From CAZCAC01 sp964496575 (GTDB taxonomy: Bacteria > Planctomycetota > UBA1135 > GCA-002686595), in the NCBI GenBank assembly GCA_964496575.1, contig CAZCAC010000004.1:1-64000 (forward strand): 64,000 bases of DNA, in the 5' to 3' direction. The notes below the pieces were generated by a model that saw only the letters and a list, made by a program, of their open reading frames with translations, ran no database searches and was not told the DNA's origin. The first letter of the stretch is position 1. Each line of letters begins with the position of its first letter. Of the stretch, positions 52,396-61,338 are shown one piece after another. A program made the position numbers and the translations under genes.

Positions 52396-53601
52396 CTACT
52401 TCACCCGCGAGACGACGATCACGCGCCCCGAGTAGCCGACCGCCACGAGACAGGTGCCGAGCCCCGGCAGATCGCCGGCGGCGAGGTGATGGAACTTGTC
52501 GTCGTCGCGCGCGACGGCGAAGTCGCTCGAGGCGATGACCCGCAAGCCATGCTCGTCGCGGACGCCTTCGGTCAGGTTCACCACGTAGACGCCGCCGTCG
52601 TACCCCGCCGTCGCCCACTCGTTCCCGGGGCGCGTCGGATCGAGGTCGGCGATCACCGCTCCCCGCAGGCGGTCCTCGCGGCGCACGGCGTTGGCCGTCG
52701 AGCTCACGGCGCCCCCTCTCAGGACCTGGCGGTAGCGCAGCACTCCGTCGTTCGAGCAGACGAGCACCCCGTCGGCGTCGGTCATCACCCGCGCGAGCGG
52801 TGCATCCTTCCAGCGCGCGAGCTCGTCCAGCGCCCACCCGGTGCCGCGCTTGCGCAGGGCGAGTAGCGCTCCGTCGTCGCACGCGAGCACCGCGCCACCC
52901 AGGCCCACCGCGGCGCCCTTGACGTTTCCGACTGCACTCTCGGAGTCGCCGCCGGGAAGCGTGTAGGCCTCGCTGTGAATCGACAGACTCCCGTCGGTCG
53001 CGAGATCGAGTCCGCTGACGACGTTCACAACTCCCGAGAAGCCCGCGAGCACCACTTCGTTTCCGGCACGCTCCGGGTCGACGTCACCGATGGCGACCGC
53101 GTGGATCAGCGCCCCGTCCTCGAAGAGCTTCGCGAAGGACCAGCGCATGCTGATGCCGGGCTGCTCCTCGGAGCCCCCCGCTCGCGGTGAATCTCCGGTG
53201 AACCACCAGAGGACGGCGAGGCCCGGCCCAGGATCGTCCTCGACGCCGCGCGCGACGCCGGCGGTGACCAGCTCGAGCCCGGGTCGGTCCGGAAGGAGGT
53301 CACCGACGGCGCACTGGATCGGCTCCCCCGGGAGCGCGCCCAGCACCTCGTGCCCCCAACCCGACTCCCGCTCCCCGTCGCGGAACACCTCGATCACGCG
53401 CCCATCCCCGGTGACGACCGCGATCTCGTTCCCCGGTCGGCTGGGGTCGAAGTCCCCTATCGCGCAGCCGCCGAGCTTGTTGCCGGCATCGAAGGCGGTC
53501 TGCTGGCGCCAGTCGGGGTGCACGGGCGAGGAGTCCTGCGGCGAGAAGTCCGCCGCCATGGAGAGCGAGGACACGATCGTGAGCGTGGCGGTGATGAACA
53601 T
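52396..53601 (-). CDS. Secreted beta-propeller protein (FG-GAP-like)
   Basis: A 401-residue protein with a short signal peptide (MFITATLTIVSSLSMAA). Repeats of the form AIGDVDPERAGNEVVLAGF, AIGDFDPSRPGNEIAVVTG and VIADLDPTRPGNEWATAGY recur about every 50-100 residues and look like a propeller with a PxRPGNE loop instead of the usual calcium DxDGD loop. It lacks the shared C-terminal domain. Function unknown. It lies after the first kinase in convergent orientation. Confidence 0.7.
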   Translation of the reverse strand: MFITATLTIVSSLSMAADFSPQDSSPVHPDWRQQTAFDAGNKLGGCAIGDFDPSRPGNEIAVVTGDGRVIEVFRDGERESGWGHEVLGALPGEPIQCAVGDLLPDRPGLELVTAGVARGVEDDPGPGLAVLWWFTGDSPRAGGSEEQPGISMRWSFAKLFEDGALIHAVAIGDVDPERAGNEVVLAGFSGVVNVVSGLDLATDGSLSIHSEAYTLPGGDSESAVGNVKGAAVGLGGAVLACDDGALLALRKRGTGWALDELARWKDAPLARVMTDADGVLVCSNDGVLRYRQVLRGGAVSSTANAVRREDRLRGAVIADLDPTRPGNEWATAGYDGGVYVVNLTEGVRDEHGLRVIASSDFAVARDDDKFHHLAAGDLPGLGTCLVAVGYSGRVIVVSRVK

Positions 53602-53722
53602 GACACCATCCTATCCAGGAATGGTGACGGGACACCACCCCCGCGGCCACATGGGTCGGGCGTCACCGACTCGCCCGGAACAGCTTGACCGGACCGATCA
53701 TCCCCGCGAGGGAGGTACGGCG

Positions 53723-55948
53723 TCAGAAGCGAAAGGCGTACTCCAGCTTCATCAGGAGCTCCTGATCCGCCGGGACGAATCCCCCGCCGACGTCTCTCCT
53801 GGACCAGTTCAGGTTCGTGACCAGGTGCAGCTCGCGGCCATCCTCCAGGCTCCAGCGCACTCGACCCTGAAAACCGAGGTCCTCCGAGACGTTGTCGTGT
53901 CTGACGAAGACCTCCGAGCGCAAGTCGGGCGTCACGCTGTACCCCATCGACAGGGTCTCGACGTGCGTGACGAAATGGCTGTCGGGCAGGTCGACGTCGT
54001 TGTGGGAGTAGGTGCCACTGAGGTCGAAGACCGGACTGGGCCTCCAGAGACAGGAGGTGGAGGCGCTCATCATGCGGCCGTCGTACCAGTTGCCGCCATT
54101 GATGCTGAGAAAGCCGGAGAGAGCACGCGTGCGGGAGAAGCCGAACCCGGCGCCGAGAGTGTGCCAGCCGTAGCTCCCGGGCTCGATCGTCGATCCAGCC
54201 ACGGGGTCGAAGCCGTGTTCCAGCTCGTCGGTGACGAATGCGTGGGAGAAGGAGAAGCTGTCACCGTCCTGCCAGCTGATCCCGAACAAGGTGGTCGCGA
54301 TGGAACTCGAAATCGTCTTGCCGCTCAGGTCCGTCCAGAACGACGGTGAGATGCCGTAGTTGTAGTTCCGGATGCTGCTCGCCTCACTCGGTCGCGGGCG
54401 CCAGCTCACGCTCCCGGCCAGCTGGCGTTCTCCTGGACGACGCACGAAGCCGAGAGCGGGGTAGAACTCCTTGTCGGATTGCAGGGCACTGAGGGCCCAG
54501 CTCCAGTCGCTGGTCCGGAGGGTCGAGCGGAGACCGAAGGCGTCGCCCGCCCCGGCCGGTTCCTCGCCGGTCGACCCGCCTCCCGAGGTCCCGGTCCCCA
54601 GCGGTCGGGCGCCGTTCTCGCTGCGCAGAGCCCAGCCGTTGAAGTTCAACAGGCCGAGGGAGTTCTCGCTGTTCGAGTACTCGAGGTCGACTCCGGCGGT
54701 GTGGGCCCAGCCGTCGCTCGTCGGGTCGCCGCTGGTCACGATGGCGCCGGCGCTGAGCTCCTCGGTGAAACGCCAGCTCGGACGGACGACGGCGAGATCA
54801 CCTTCCGGCACTCCCGCCGCCGGCGCCGCGCCCGTGCGCATGGCGAGCGTGCCCAGCCCCAGAGGGCCCACTCTTCCGGCGAGGCGCGCGGCCACGTCTA
54901 TCGGCACCTCGCTCCCGTCGGGCGCCAGCCCGACGCGCCGGCTGCGGAAGGGCACGATGTTGGCGCCACCGGAAAAGCCGCTCTCCCAGCCGAACTCGAA
55001 CAACTCCGAGTCCCTCAGGAAGAAGTCGCGCTTCTCCGGAAAGGTGATGCCGAAGCGCGTCAAGTTGACCTGCGGGGTGTCCGCCTCGATCTCGGCGAAG
55101 TCCGTATTGACGCTGACGGAAGCGGCCAGCTGGGGGGTCACCTGCCAGTTGACCTCTCCACCCGCGTCCACGCCGAGATCGTCGGTGCTCTCCGCGCCTG
55201 GCGTTCGATCGATTCGTCCGCTGGCGCTGAGGTAGGGCACCAACTCGAGCCCCAGAGTCGGCGGAATGTCGTCGAAACCCGACAGCTCGCCGAACTCGCT
55301 CACCGTCGTCACTCGAAACTGCCGCCGGGCTCCCTGCCAGCGGTAGTACGCGCGCCGAGCCCCGTGGTAGCGCTCGAAGTTCCCGCGCCAGACCCCGCTC
55401 TCGGGAAAGGCGAGGCCGGTGAAGGGAATGGCGATCTCCGCGATCCAGCGGTCCGCCAGGATGCGGGTTCGCCCCTGCCAGACACCATCCCAGCTCTTGT
55501 TGACGCGCTGTCCGTTGTCGGTGAGGAGCGCGTCGAGCCGTCCGCCGGCGGCGCTCAACACGAACCAGACCGCGTTCTTGCCGCTGCTGAAGGTATCGAG
55601 CACCACCTTGACCGATTCGTCCTCCGACATGGAGCCGTCCCGCTTCATGTCCTGGACGACCATGCGCTCGGGGTGGGGCTCGAAGCACTCGAAGGCGACG
55701 TAGAGCGCCCGGTCATCGCGCATCAAGAGGATCCGGGTCGGTGGATCGGCGGGGATCCCCTCGACCGGTTCCACCTCGGTCAGCTCGGTGATCGCGATCG
55801 CCTCCGACCACGAGGGCTCGGAGAGCTCGCCGTCGATGGTCGGTGCATCGCGAATCGTCGGGACGTGTACGCGGGGCCGGGATCGGTCCTGGTAGGCGGT
55901 GGCGAAGGGGACCAGGAGGAGAAGGGCACCGGCGAGCCGTGGGAGCAT
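53723..55948 (-). CDS. Outer-membrane protein with carbohydrate-binding-like (DOMON/CBM9) domain and beta barrel (DUF5916-like)
   Basis: A 741-residue protein from MLPRLAG (55948) with a signal peptide. Residues about 20-215 form a CBM9/DOMON-like domain (APTIDGELSEPSWSEA, LYVAFECFEPHPERM). The rest is strand after strand with alternating pattern, ending in KLEYAFRF with a terminal Phe, the usual mark of an outer-membrane barrel. The order matches DUF5916 proteins, sometimes linked to polysaccharide use. The conserved region FPEKRDFFLRDSELFEFG is present. Confidence 0.78.
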   Translation of the reverse strand: MLPRLAGALLLLVPFATAYQDRSRPRVHVPTIRDAPTIDGELSEPSWSEAIAITELTEVEPVEGIPADPPTRILLMRDDRALYVAFECFEPHPERMVVQDMKRDGSMSEDESVKVVLDTFSSGKNAVWFVLSAAGGRLDALLTDNGQRVNKSWDGVWQGRTRILADRWIAEIAIPFTGLAFPESGVWRGNFERYHGARRAYYRWQGARRQFRVTTVSEFGELSGFDDIPPTLGLELVPYLSASGRIDRTPGAESTDDLGVDAGGEVNWQVTPQLAASVSVNTDFAEIEADTPQVNLTRFGITFPEKRDFFLRDSELFEFGWESGFSGGANIVPFRSRRVGLAPDGSEVPIDVAARLAGRVGPLGLGTLAMRTGAAPAAGVPEGDLAVVRPSWRFTEELSAGAIVTSGDPTSDGWAHTAGVDLEYSNSENSLGLLNFNGWALRSENGARPLGTGTSGGGSTGEEPAGAGDAFGLRSTLRTSDWSWALSALQSDKEFYPALGFVRRPGERQLAGSVSWRPRPSEASSIRNYNYGISPSFWTDLSGKTISSSIATTLFGISWQDGDSFSFSHAFVTDELEHGFDPVAGSTIEPGSYGWHTLGAGFGFSRTRALSGFLSINGGNWYDGRMMSASTSCLWRPSPVFDLSGTYSHNDVDLPDSHFVTHVETLSMGYSVTPDLRSEVFVRHDNVSEDLGFQGRVRWSLEDGRELHLVTNLNWSRRDVGGGFVPADQELLMKLEYAFRF

Positions 55949-56021
55949 CGGTGAATGATACCGATTCTCCGACGAGCGCCGAATCGAAACCACGCCGGCA
56001 GTCGGATCGATCCGGCCGCCG

Positions 56022-57473
56022 CTAGGGCATCCACATAAGCTCGTAGCCGTTGGACGTGTTGAAGAAGTTCACCGGGCCACAGGCCGGATTCGTCGTGCTG
56101 CGGTACCAGCACTGGTAGCGACTCAGGTCTCCCGGCTCGGCTCCGACCTTGGCCCCGAGGGCGACCGTCGTCCGGGCTCGACCCGCGCCGTTGGAGAAAG
56201 CGACCTGCAGGCGCGAGACGCCGCCGCCCGCGCAGCGAAGTCCGTCGCCGTAGGTGATGCCGTTGCCACCGTTGACCCGGGTGTTGCCCTGGAAGAACAG
56301 GCAGGCGTTGTTGGGCTCCGCGTGCTTCGTCACCAGGGCCAGGGTGTCGACGCTGACGCTGGCCTGCCCGATGGCAAACAGGTTGGCGCCGGACGCGAAC
56401 ACGCCGTTGTCGCACCCCGAGCCGGGGATGCTCCCATCGTTGTCGTTGTTGCAGGGGCAAGGCGTGCCCACCCCGGGATCACCGAAGCAGTAGCCGACCC
56501 CGGGCTCCCGGTCGAGCTCTGAGCCGAGGTGGTGCAGCCCACCGTTGTTCTGCCGTCCACTTCCGAAAGGCGCGACGCCGGACTCCCATTCGTCGATCCG
56601 CTCCACCAGGAAGACGAGCACGGCCGGATCTTGAATCGTCTCATCGTCCGAGAGCGCGTCGACCCCGTCGATCGAGAGCCAGCCGGCCTCCCACTGCGGG
56701 ATGCCCAGGATCTCCGCCGGGTCGTGGTTGGTGGTGGCCAGGTACCAGTTGAAGAACACGGAACTGACCCCCACCACCGGGATCCGCTCCCAGCATTCGA
56801 AAGTGTGCTCGACCGTGAACTTCTCCGAATTGTCGTTGTGGATCAAGAACAGGAGGTCCGTCCAGAACCCCGCCCCTCCGGTCAGGTCGATCATGATCAG
56901 CCGACTCTCGACGAAGTCCTGACCGTAGAAGCGCGGAATCACGACCTGGTCCGCGACTCTCGTGTACTCCTGGCCGTCCAGGTCCTGATTCCCGTCGCCG
57001 TCGAGGTCGGTGTGCTGGCCGTCCCCGATGCCCTCGAAGGCCAGTGGCTGAACGGTGTAGTCGAACGTGTGTATGCCGTTCAGGACCGTCGAGGTGCCGA
57101 TCAGGTGGTTGTGCACCCGGGCCGGTCCAAAGTCGTCGTCGATCGCGACGATGAACAGGTACCCGTGTCCAGGAAGGGGGTTGTGGCTTCGAGTGATGGT
57201 GGTGAACGTGTCGCCCGGGCCGAGGCTCATGAAGAAATCGACTCGAGTGCAGTCTTCCCCGTTCACGTAGTTCCACTCCGTATCCACGCCGGAGGGACCC
57301 TCTCTTTCGGTATTGGTCACCGTGATCAGGTTTATGATCCCCGAGCCCGGTCTCGAGTCGTACTCGGGGTACAGGAGCAGACTTCCGGGAGTCGAGACCT
57401 GAGCCGGTGCTCGAGCCGCGAGACAGGCAAGGCAGCCGAGAGCGAACAGGACAGTCCTTCGCGGTGCGGGCAT
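56022..57473 (-). CDS. Secreted protein with divergent copy of the shared C-terminal domain
   Basis: A 483-residue protein with a signal peptide (RTVLFALGCLACLAARAPAQ) and GGAGGTGG before the ATG. The N-terminal about 330 residues are strand-rich and of unknown type (TPGSLLLYPEYDSRPG). A CPCNNDNDGSIPGSGCDN bridge precedes the C-terminal domain, which keeps GDGLRC, the aromatic-Q-C-WYR motif and an ending N-x-SNGYELMWMP, aligned with but divergent from NFSDGLxVxFCP of the two propeller proteins. Confidence 0.7.
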   Translation of the reverse strand: MPAPRRTVLFALGCLACLAARAPAQVSTPGSLLLYPEYDSRPGSGIINLITVTNTEREGPSGVDTEWNYVNGEDCTRVDFFMSLGPGDTFTTITRSHNPLPGHGYLFIVAIDDDFGPARVHNHLIGTSTVLNGIHTFDYTVQPLAFEGIGDGQHTDLDGDGNQDLDGQEYTRVADQVVIPRFYGQDFVESRLIMIDLTGGAGFWTDLLFLIHNDNSEKFTVEHTFECWERIPVVGVSSVFFNWYLATTNHDPAEILGIPQWEAGWLSIDGVDALSDDETIQDPAVLVFLVERIDEWESGVAPFGSGRQNNGGLHHLGSELDREPGVGYCFGDPGVGTPCPCNNDNDGSIPGSGCDNGVFASGANLFAIGQASVSVDTLALVTKHAEPNNACLFFQGNTRVNGGNGITYGDGLRCAGGGVSRLQVAFSNGAGRARTTVALGAKVGAEPGDLSRYQCWYRSTTNPACGPVNFFNTSNGYELMWMP

Positions 57474-57779
57474 CTTCCACCTCCTTCGCGCGTGGCGGGA
57501 TTCGATGTCGCGACGGGCTCGCGACAGATGCGTGGCGTCCGCCTGGTCATCGGAGATTAAGATCCGGAGTGGACCCTCTCAAGGAATGCCCATTCGAGGG
57601 GGAGGATGGCGTGCACGGTCCGGATCTCTCCTTTTCGTTTTGCGGTTGCCCGATCCGTGCGAGAACCGTATCAGGGACCGAGATGGACCGGTGAATGGAC
57701 CGCGTGACCAATCGCGGACGAAGGAACGACCACTGCGAATCGAGAGAGCACCCGTCGGGTGAGGATGGAGGGTTGCAGC
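57474..57779. other. Divergent intergenic region before the second kinase
   Basis: A 306-base stretch between two divergent genes with no gene-like frame. It must hold promoters for both. A GGATGGAGG ribosome-binding site (57763-57771) lies before the kinase ATG at 57780. No other structure was seen. Confidence 0.5.
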
Positions 57780-60700
57780 ATGCCCGATGAGGAGGAGCCG
57801 AAGGAGAACGTCTCATCAGACCGCGCCGCTTCGATCTATGCCGAGTTTCTCGCCCGCATAGAAAGCGGAGAGGGCTCTGACATCGCGGAGCTGTATCAGC
57901 GGTGTCCCGAGCTCGAGTCGGAACTGCAGGGTCTTCACCAAGCTCACATGCGGGCCGCAGCCGCGTTGAGCAAGCTCCACCTCGCGGGCCCGCTGGTCGA
58001 ACGGATCAAGGGCCGCTTCGGGCCGGAGGTCGACCCAGAGATCACGCTGGAGATCGAGAGCGGCAGAGGCTCCGACTTCTCCTCGGATGTCGTGCGTCGT
58101 CTCGCGAGTCGTCCCGGCTCCTTCGGTCGTTACCGGATCAAGGGTGAATTCGAGCGGGGTGGGATGGGAGCCATCCTGCGTGTGTGGGACGAGGACCTGC
58201 GACGTCACCTGGCGATGAAGGTGATGCTCGGCAAGGCCGATCCGGATGCGCCCGGCGACACACCGAAGATGAACACCAGGGCGCTCGGGCGCTTCCTCGA
58301 GGAGGCCCAGGTCACCGGGCAACTCGACCACCCGGGCATCGTCCCCGTGCACGAGCTCGGACTCACCCCGGAGGGCCGCATGTACTTCACGATGAAGCTC
58401 GTGAAGGGGCGGACCCTGAGACAGATCCTCGGGCTCCTGGCGAAGGGCGAGGAAGAATGGACGCAGGCGCGGACGCTGAATGTCGTCCTCAAGGTGTGCG
58501 AAGCCGTGTCGTACGCCCACGCCAAGAACGTGCTCCACCGTGATCTCAAGCCGGCCAACATCATGGTCGGCCGATTCGGCGAGGTGTACGTCATGGACTG
58601 GGGTCTCGCGAAGATCATCGGTCGACGGGACGAGAAGGACATCCGCATCCGAGAGGAACCCGAAGCGACAGAGCTGGGCCCCGAGGGTCAGGAGAAGGTG
58701 GAGATCGACCCCGAGATCCCGCTGTACACCATGGATGGTGATGTCGTGGGAACGCCGGCATACATGTCCCCCGAGCAGGCCGATGGACGGGTCGACGAAT
58801 TGAGCCCGCAATCGGACATCTACTCCATCGGCGCGATCCTCTACCACCTGATCAGCGGTCGGATGCCCTACGCCGGGGGGGCGAGGAGGATCGACAACTA
58901 CATCATCTGGCGCAGGGTGAAAGCCGGTAGCCTCGATTCCCTGAGCACTCTCGCCCCGGGTGCGCCACCCGAGCTGGTGTCCATCTGCGAGAAGGCGATG
59001 ATGCGCAATCCCCTCGAGCGCTACTCGAGCGTCAGGGAGCTGGCCGAGGAGCTGCAGGCCTACCTCGAAGGCCGCGTCGTCCCGGCGCACAGGACGGGAC
59101 TGGCGATCGAGCTCAGGAAGTGGGTCGAGCGCAACCGGTTGGCGGCGGGAGCCCTGGCGGCCGCGGTGCTCCTTCTGCTCGGTGGCTCCGCGACGGTCTA
59201 CGGAGTCCAGAGCTCCAAGCTCCGGGCAGTCGAGACCGAGCAGGCACAGACGCTCGCGGCCAGTAAACGGGCCAAGGAGCTCGCTGAAGCCGCGGCCGCT
59301 TCCGAGGCCGCGGCTCTCGCGCAGCAGAAGGAGAACCTCGTCCTCCAGGCGGACTACGCCATCGAGAACGCGAACCTGGAAGAGGTCGAGGTCCTGATGG
59401 CCGAATTCCGAGGGCTGGCCCCGGAGGACTTTCTGCCGCACCTCGTGCTGGCCCGAGGGTACTCACAGTACCTGCGCACCGCGGAGGCGGAGAGGGAGCT
59501 CCACCGGGCCAGGGACAAGGGTTACGTGGCCGATGTTCCCGACCCGAACGATGCGCGCGGACTCTACCTGCGCGGGCTGGCTCTCGTGATCGAGCGCGAT
59601 CCGGCCGAGCGGGGCGAAGCGATCCGCTGCCTCGGCGAGGCCATCCGCCTGGACACCCAGGTGCGCGCGGCGTACTTCCCGCTCTACTCGCTCCACAAGG
59701 AGAGCGGTGACCTCGTGGCGGCCGAGGCGGCCCTGGCCGCGTTTCAGGAGATCCTGGCTACCGGTGACGACTACTACGACGTGGTCGACGCCATTCGCGC
59801 CGAGCTCCAGGGTCGCTACCAGGATGCGGTCGACGTGCTCCTGAAGACCGAGCGGGAAGTCGGGGAGGAACGAGCCGTCGAGTTGCGCCTGAGCCGGATC
59901 CTCGGCCGACTGTACCTGGCCCTGGCTTCGGAGGGGGCCGGGGGAAGGCCCTCCGCGGTCAACCTGGACGCGGCCGACGAACGCCTCCAGGCTGCCGTCG
60001 CATCGGTTCCCTCCGACGCGGCCAGCTGGGCGAACCTCGGCTTGCTGGAGGTCCGGCGTTTCTGGCTCGACCCAGCGGCGGAGACAGCCGACGATCATCT
60101 GCGGCGAGCCCTGGAGGCTGGCCGGCGCGCCATCCTCGAGTATCCGCAGCTCGCTCCGGGTCATCGGGTCATTCTCAACGCCCTGGTCTTCATGGCCACC
60201 CGGACCTTCGATCCCGGGGGTCCCGACTTCGAGCTCTTCGAGGAGGCCCGGGAGGTCGCCGGAAAGCTGCGCGCTCTGGATCCCCGGCACCCGTCTCTCG
60301 ATCTGATGGAGGCCGAGATCGACTTCCACCTGGGAATGCACGCCGAGGTGATGGGCGACAACGATCGGGTCGAGGAGCTCTACCGGCGCAGCGTCTCGCT
60401 CAACCCGAACCAGGTCTTGCCTCGCTTCTGGCTGGCTCAGCGCGCGTTCCTGCGGGAGGACTTCGAGGCCTCCCTGGAACAGCTCCAGGCGGCGAGGTCC
60501 GTTCTGTCCCGCTACGCCGACGAAGACGTCGTCCGGGCGTTGCCGGACGTGTTCCGGATCAAGGTCCACGTCTGGACTCTCGGCGCCGCCGGCCGGGTGC
60601 CGACGCCGGAGGCGATCGAGATCGGTCTGGACGCGCGCGACGACATCGAGGCGGCCCTGGAGAGCGGCCTGGAGGTCGAGACGATCGACCTCCTCAACTA

Positions 60701-60857
60701 CGTCGAGTTCCTGGCCACGAGCCCCTCGCCGGAGCTGCGCGACTGCGAAGGGGCGGAGCTGGTGTTCGAGAACTACTCGCTGGGCGAGAGGCTACGGGGC
60801 TCTCTCGACGAGGACTCAGTCCGCGCCGTCGAGGCCGCCCTCCGGGACTGTGAGTGA
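57780..60857 (+). CDS. Membrane Ser/Thr protein kinase with large TPR region
   Basis: A 1025-residue protein. The kinase domain is at about 118-440: FERGGMGAILRVW, Lys147, HRDLKPANIM (253-262), DWG (273-275), GTPAYMSPEQ. An insert of about 40 acidic residues (about 283-318) sits between DWG and the activation-loop end, longer than in the first kinase. A transmembrane helix is at about 454-476, followed by an Ala-rich coiled coil and about eight TPR units to the end (AERELHRARDKGYVADV and others). A GTG at 57759 would add 7 residues; ATG 57780 has the better ribosome-binding site. Confidence 0.87.
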   Translation: MPDEEEPKENVSSDRAASIYAEFLARIESGEGSDIAELYQRCPELESELQGLHQAHMRAAAALSKLHLAGPLVERIKGRFGPEVDPEITLEIESGRGSDFSSDVVRRLASRPGSFGRYRIKGEFERGGMGAILRVWDEDLRRHLAMKVMLGKADPDAPGDTPKMNTRALGRFLEEAQVTGQLDHPGIVPVHELGLTPEGRMYFTMKLVKGRTLRQILGLLAKGEEEWTQARTLNVVLKVCEAVSYAHAKNVLHRDLKPANIMVGRFGEVYVMDWGLAKIIGRRDEKDIRIREEPEATELGPEGQEKVEIDPEIPLYTMDGDVVGTPAYMSPEQADGRVDELSPQSDIYSIGAILYHLISGRMPYAGGARRIDNYIIWRRVKAGSLDSLSTLAPGAPPELVSICEKAMMRNPLERYSSVRELAEELQAYLEGRVVPAHRTGLAIELRKWVERNRLAAGALAAAVLLLLGGSATVYGVQSSKLRAVETEQAQTLAASKRAKELAEAAAASEAAALAQQKENLVLQADYAIENANLEEVEVLMAEFRGLAPEDFLPHLVLARGYSQYLRTAEAERELHRARDKGYVADVPDPNDARGLYLRGLALVIERDPAERGEAIRCLGEAIRLDTQVRAAYFPLYSLHKESGDLVAAEAALAAFQEILATGDDYYDVVDAIRAELQGRYQDAVDVLLKTEREVGEERAVELRLSRILGRLYLALASEGAGGRPSAVNLDAADERLQAAVASVPSDAASWANLGLLEVRRFWLDPAAETADDHLRRALEAGRRAILEYPQLAPGHRVILNALVFMATRTFDPGGPDFELFEEAREVAGKLRALDPRHPSLDLMEAEIDFHLGMHAEVMGDNDRVEELYRRSVSLNPNQVLPRFWLAQRAFLREDFEASLEQLQAARSVLSRYADEDVVRALPDVFRIKVHVWTLGAAGRVPTPEAIEIGLDARDDIEAALESGLEVETIDLLNYVEFLATSPSPELRDCEGAELVFENYSLGERLRGSLDEDSVRAVEAALRDCE

Positions 60858-60871
60858 GACCGCAGTCAGGC

Positions 60872-61309
60872 TCACGGGAGAATCGGGATGGGAATGGCGA
60901 GTGTTCGCTCCGGCGTCCGGTTGTCCGGGTCGGCGAGCTGCGTCGACTGAGCCAGGACCTGGACCATCCCTCCCGGCGAGTCGAACCTCCCCTTCAGAAT
61001 GTACCGCGTCGGGTTGTTCGGATCATCGCTGATCCGTTCCGTCCACGTCGCGGAGATACCGTACGCGTCGTACGACTGCGCGGGCTCCCTGATCCAGTTC
61101 CCGGCGTTGTCCCGCTTTCCCGTGGAGACCGCGGCCTCGAGGCTCCAGTAGGACGCGTTGGTCGTATCGATCTGTAGATTCGTCACAAAGGTCTCGCCGG
61201 CACCACCGCCCGCGGTCACATCGTAGATCTCGAAGGTCACCTCGAATCCGATTGGGGTTGTCGGGGTCGGTCGGTACGTGTGAGTCAACGTGGATTGGAT
61301 CGTGGGCAT
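60872..61309 (-). CDS. Small protein of unknown function next to the S8 protease
   Basis: A 145-residue protein from ATG 61309 (MPTIQSTLTH). A TTG at 61342 overlapping the protease stop (TTGA) would add 11 residues. The sequence is strand-rich with no signal peptide and no charged helix. Not recognised. Its tight position after the protease gene suggests a substrate, inhibitor or partner of the protease. Confidence 0.5.
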   Translation of the reverse strand: MPTIQSTLTHTYRPTPTTPIGFEVTFEIYDVTAGGGAGETFVTNLQIDTTNASYWSLEAAVSTGKRDNAGNWIREPAQSYDAYGISATWTERISDDPNNPTRYILKGRFDSPGGMVQVLAQSTQLADPDNRTPERTLAIPIPILP

Positions 61310-61338
61310 GTTCAGCGCACCTTTTTGTCTGGGACGTT

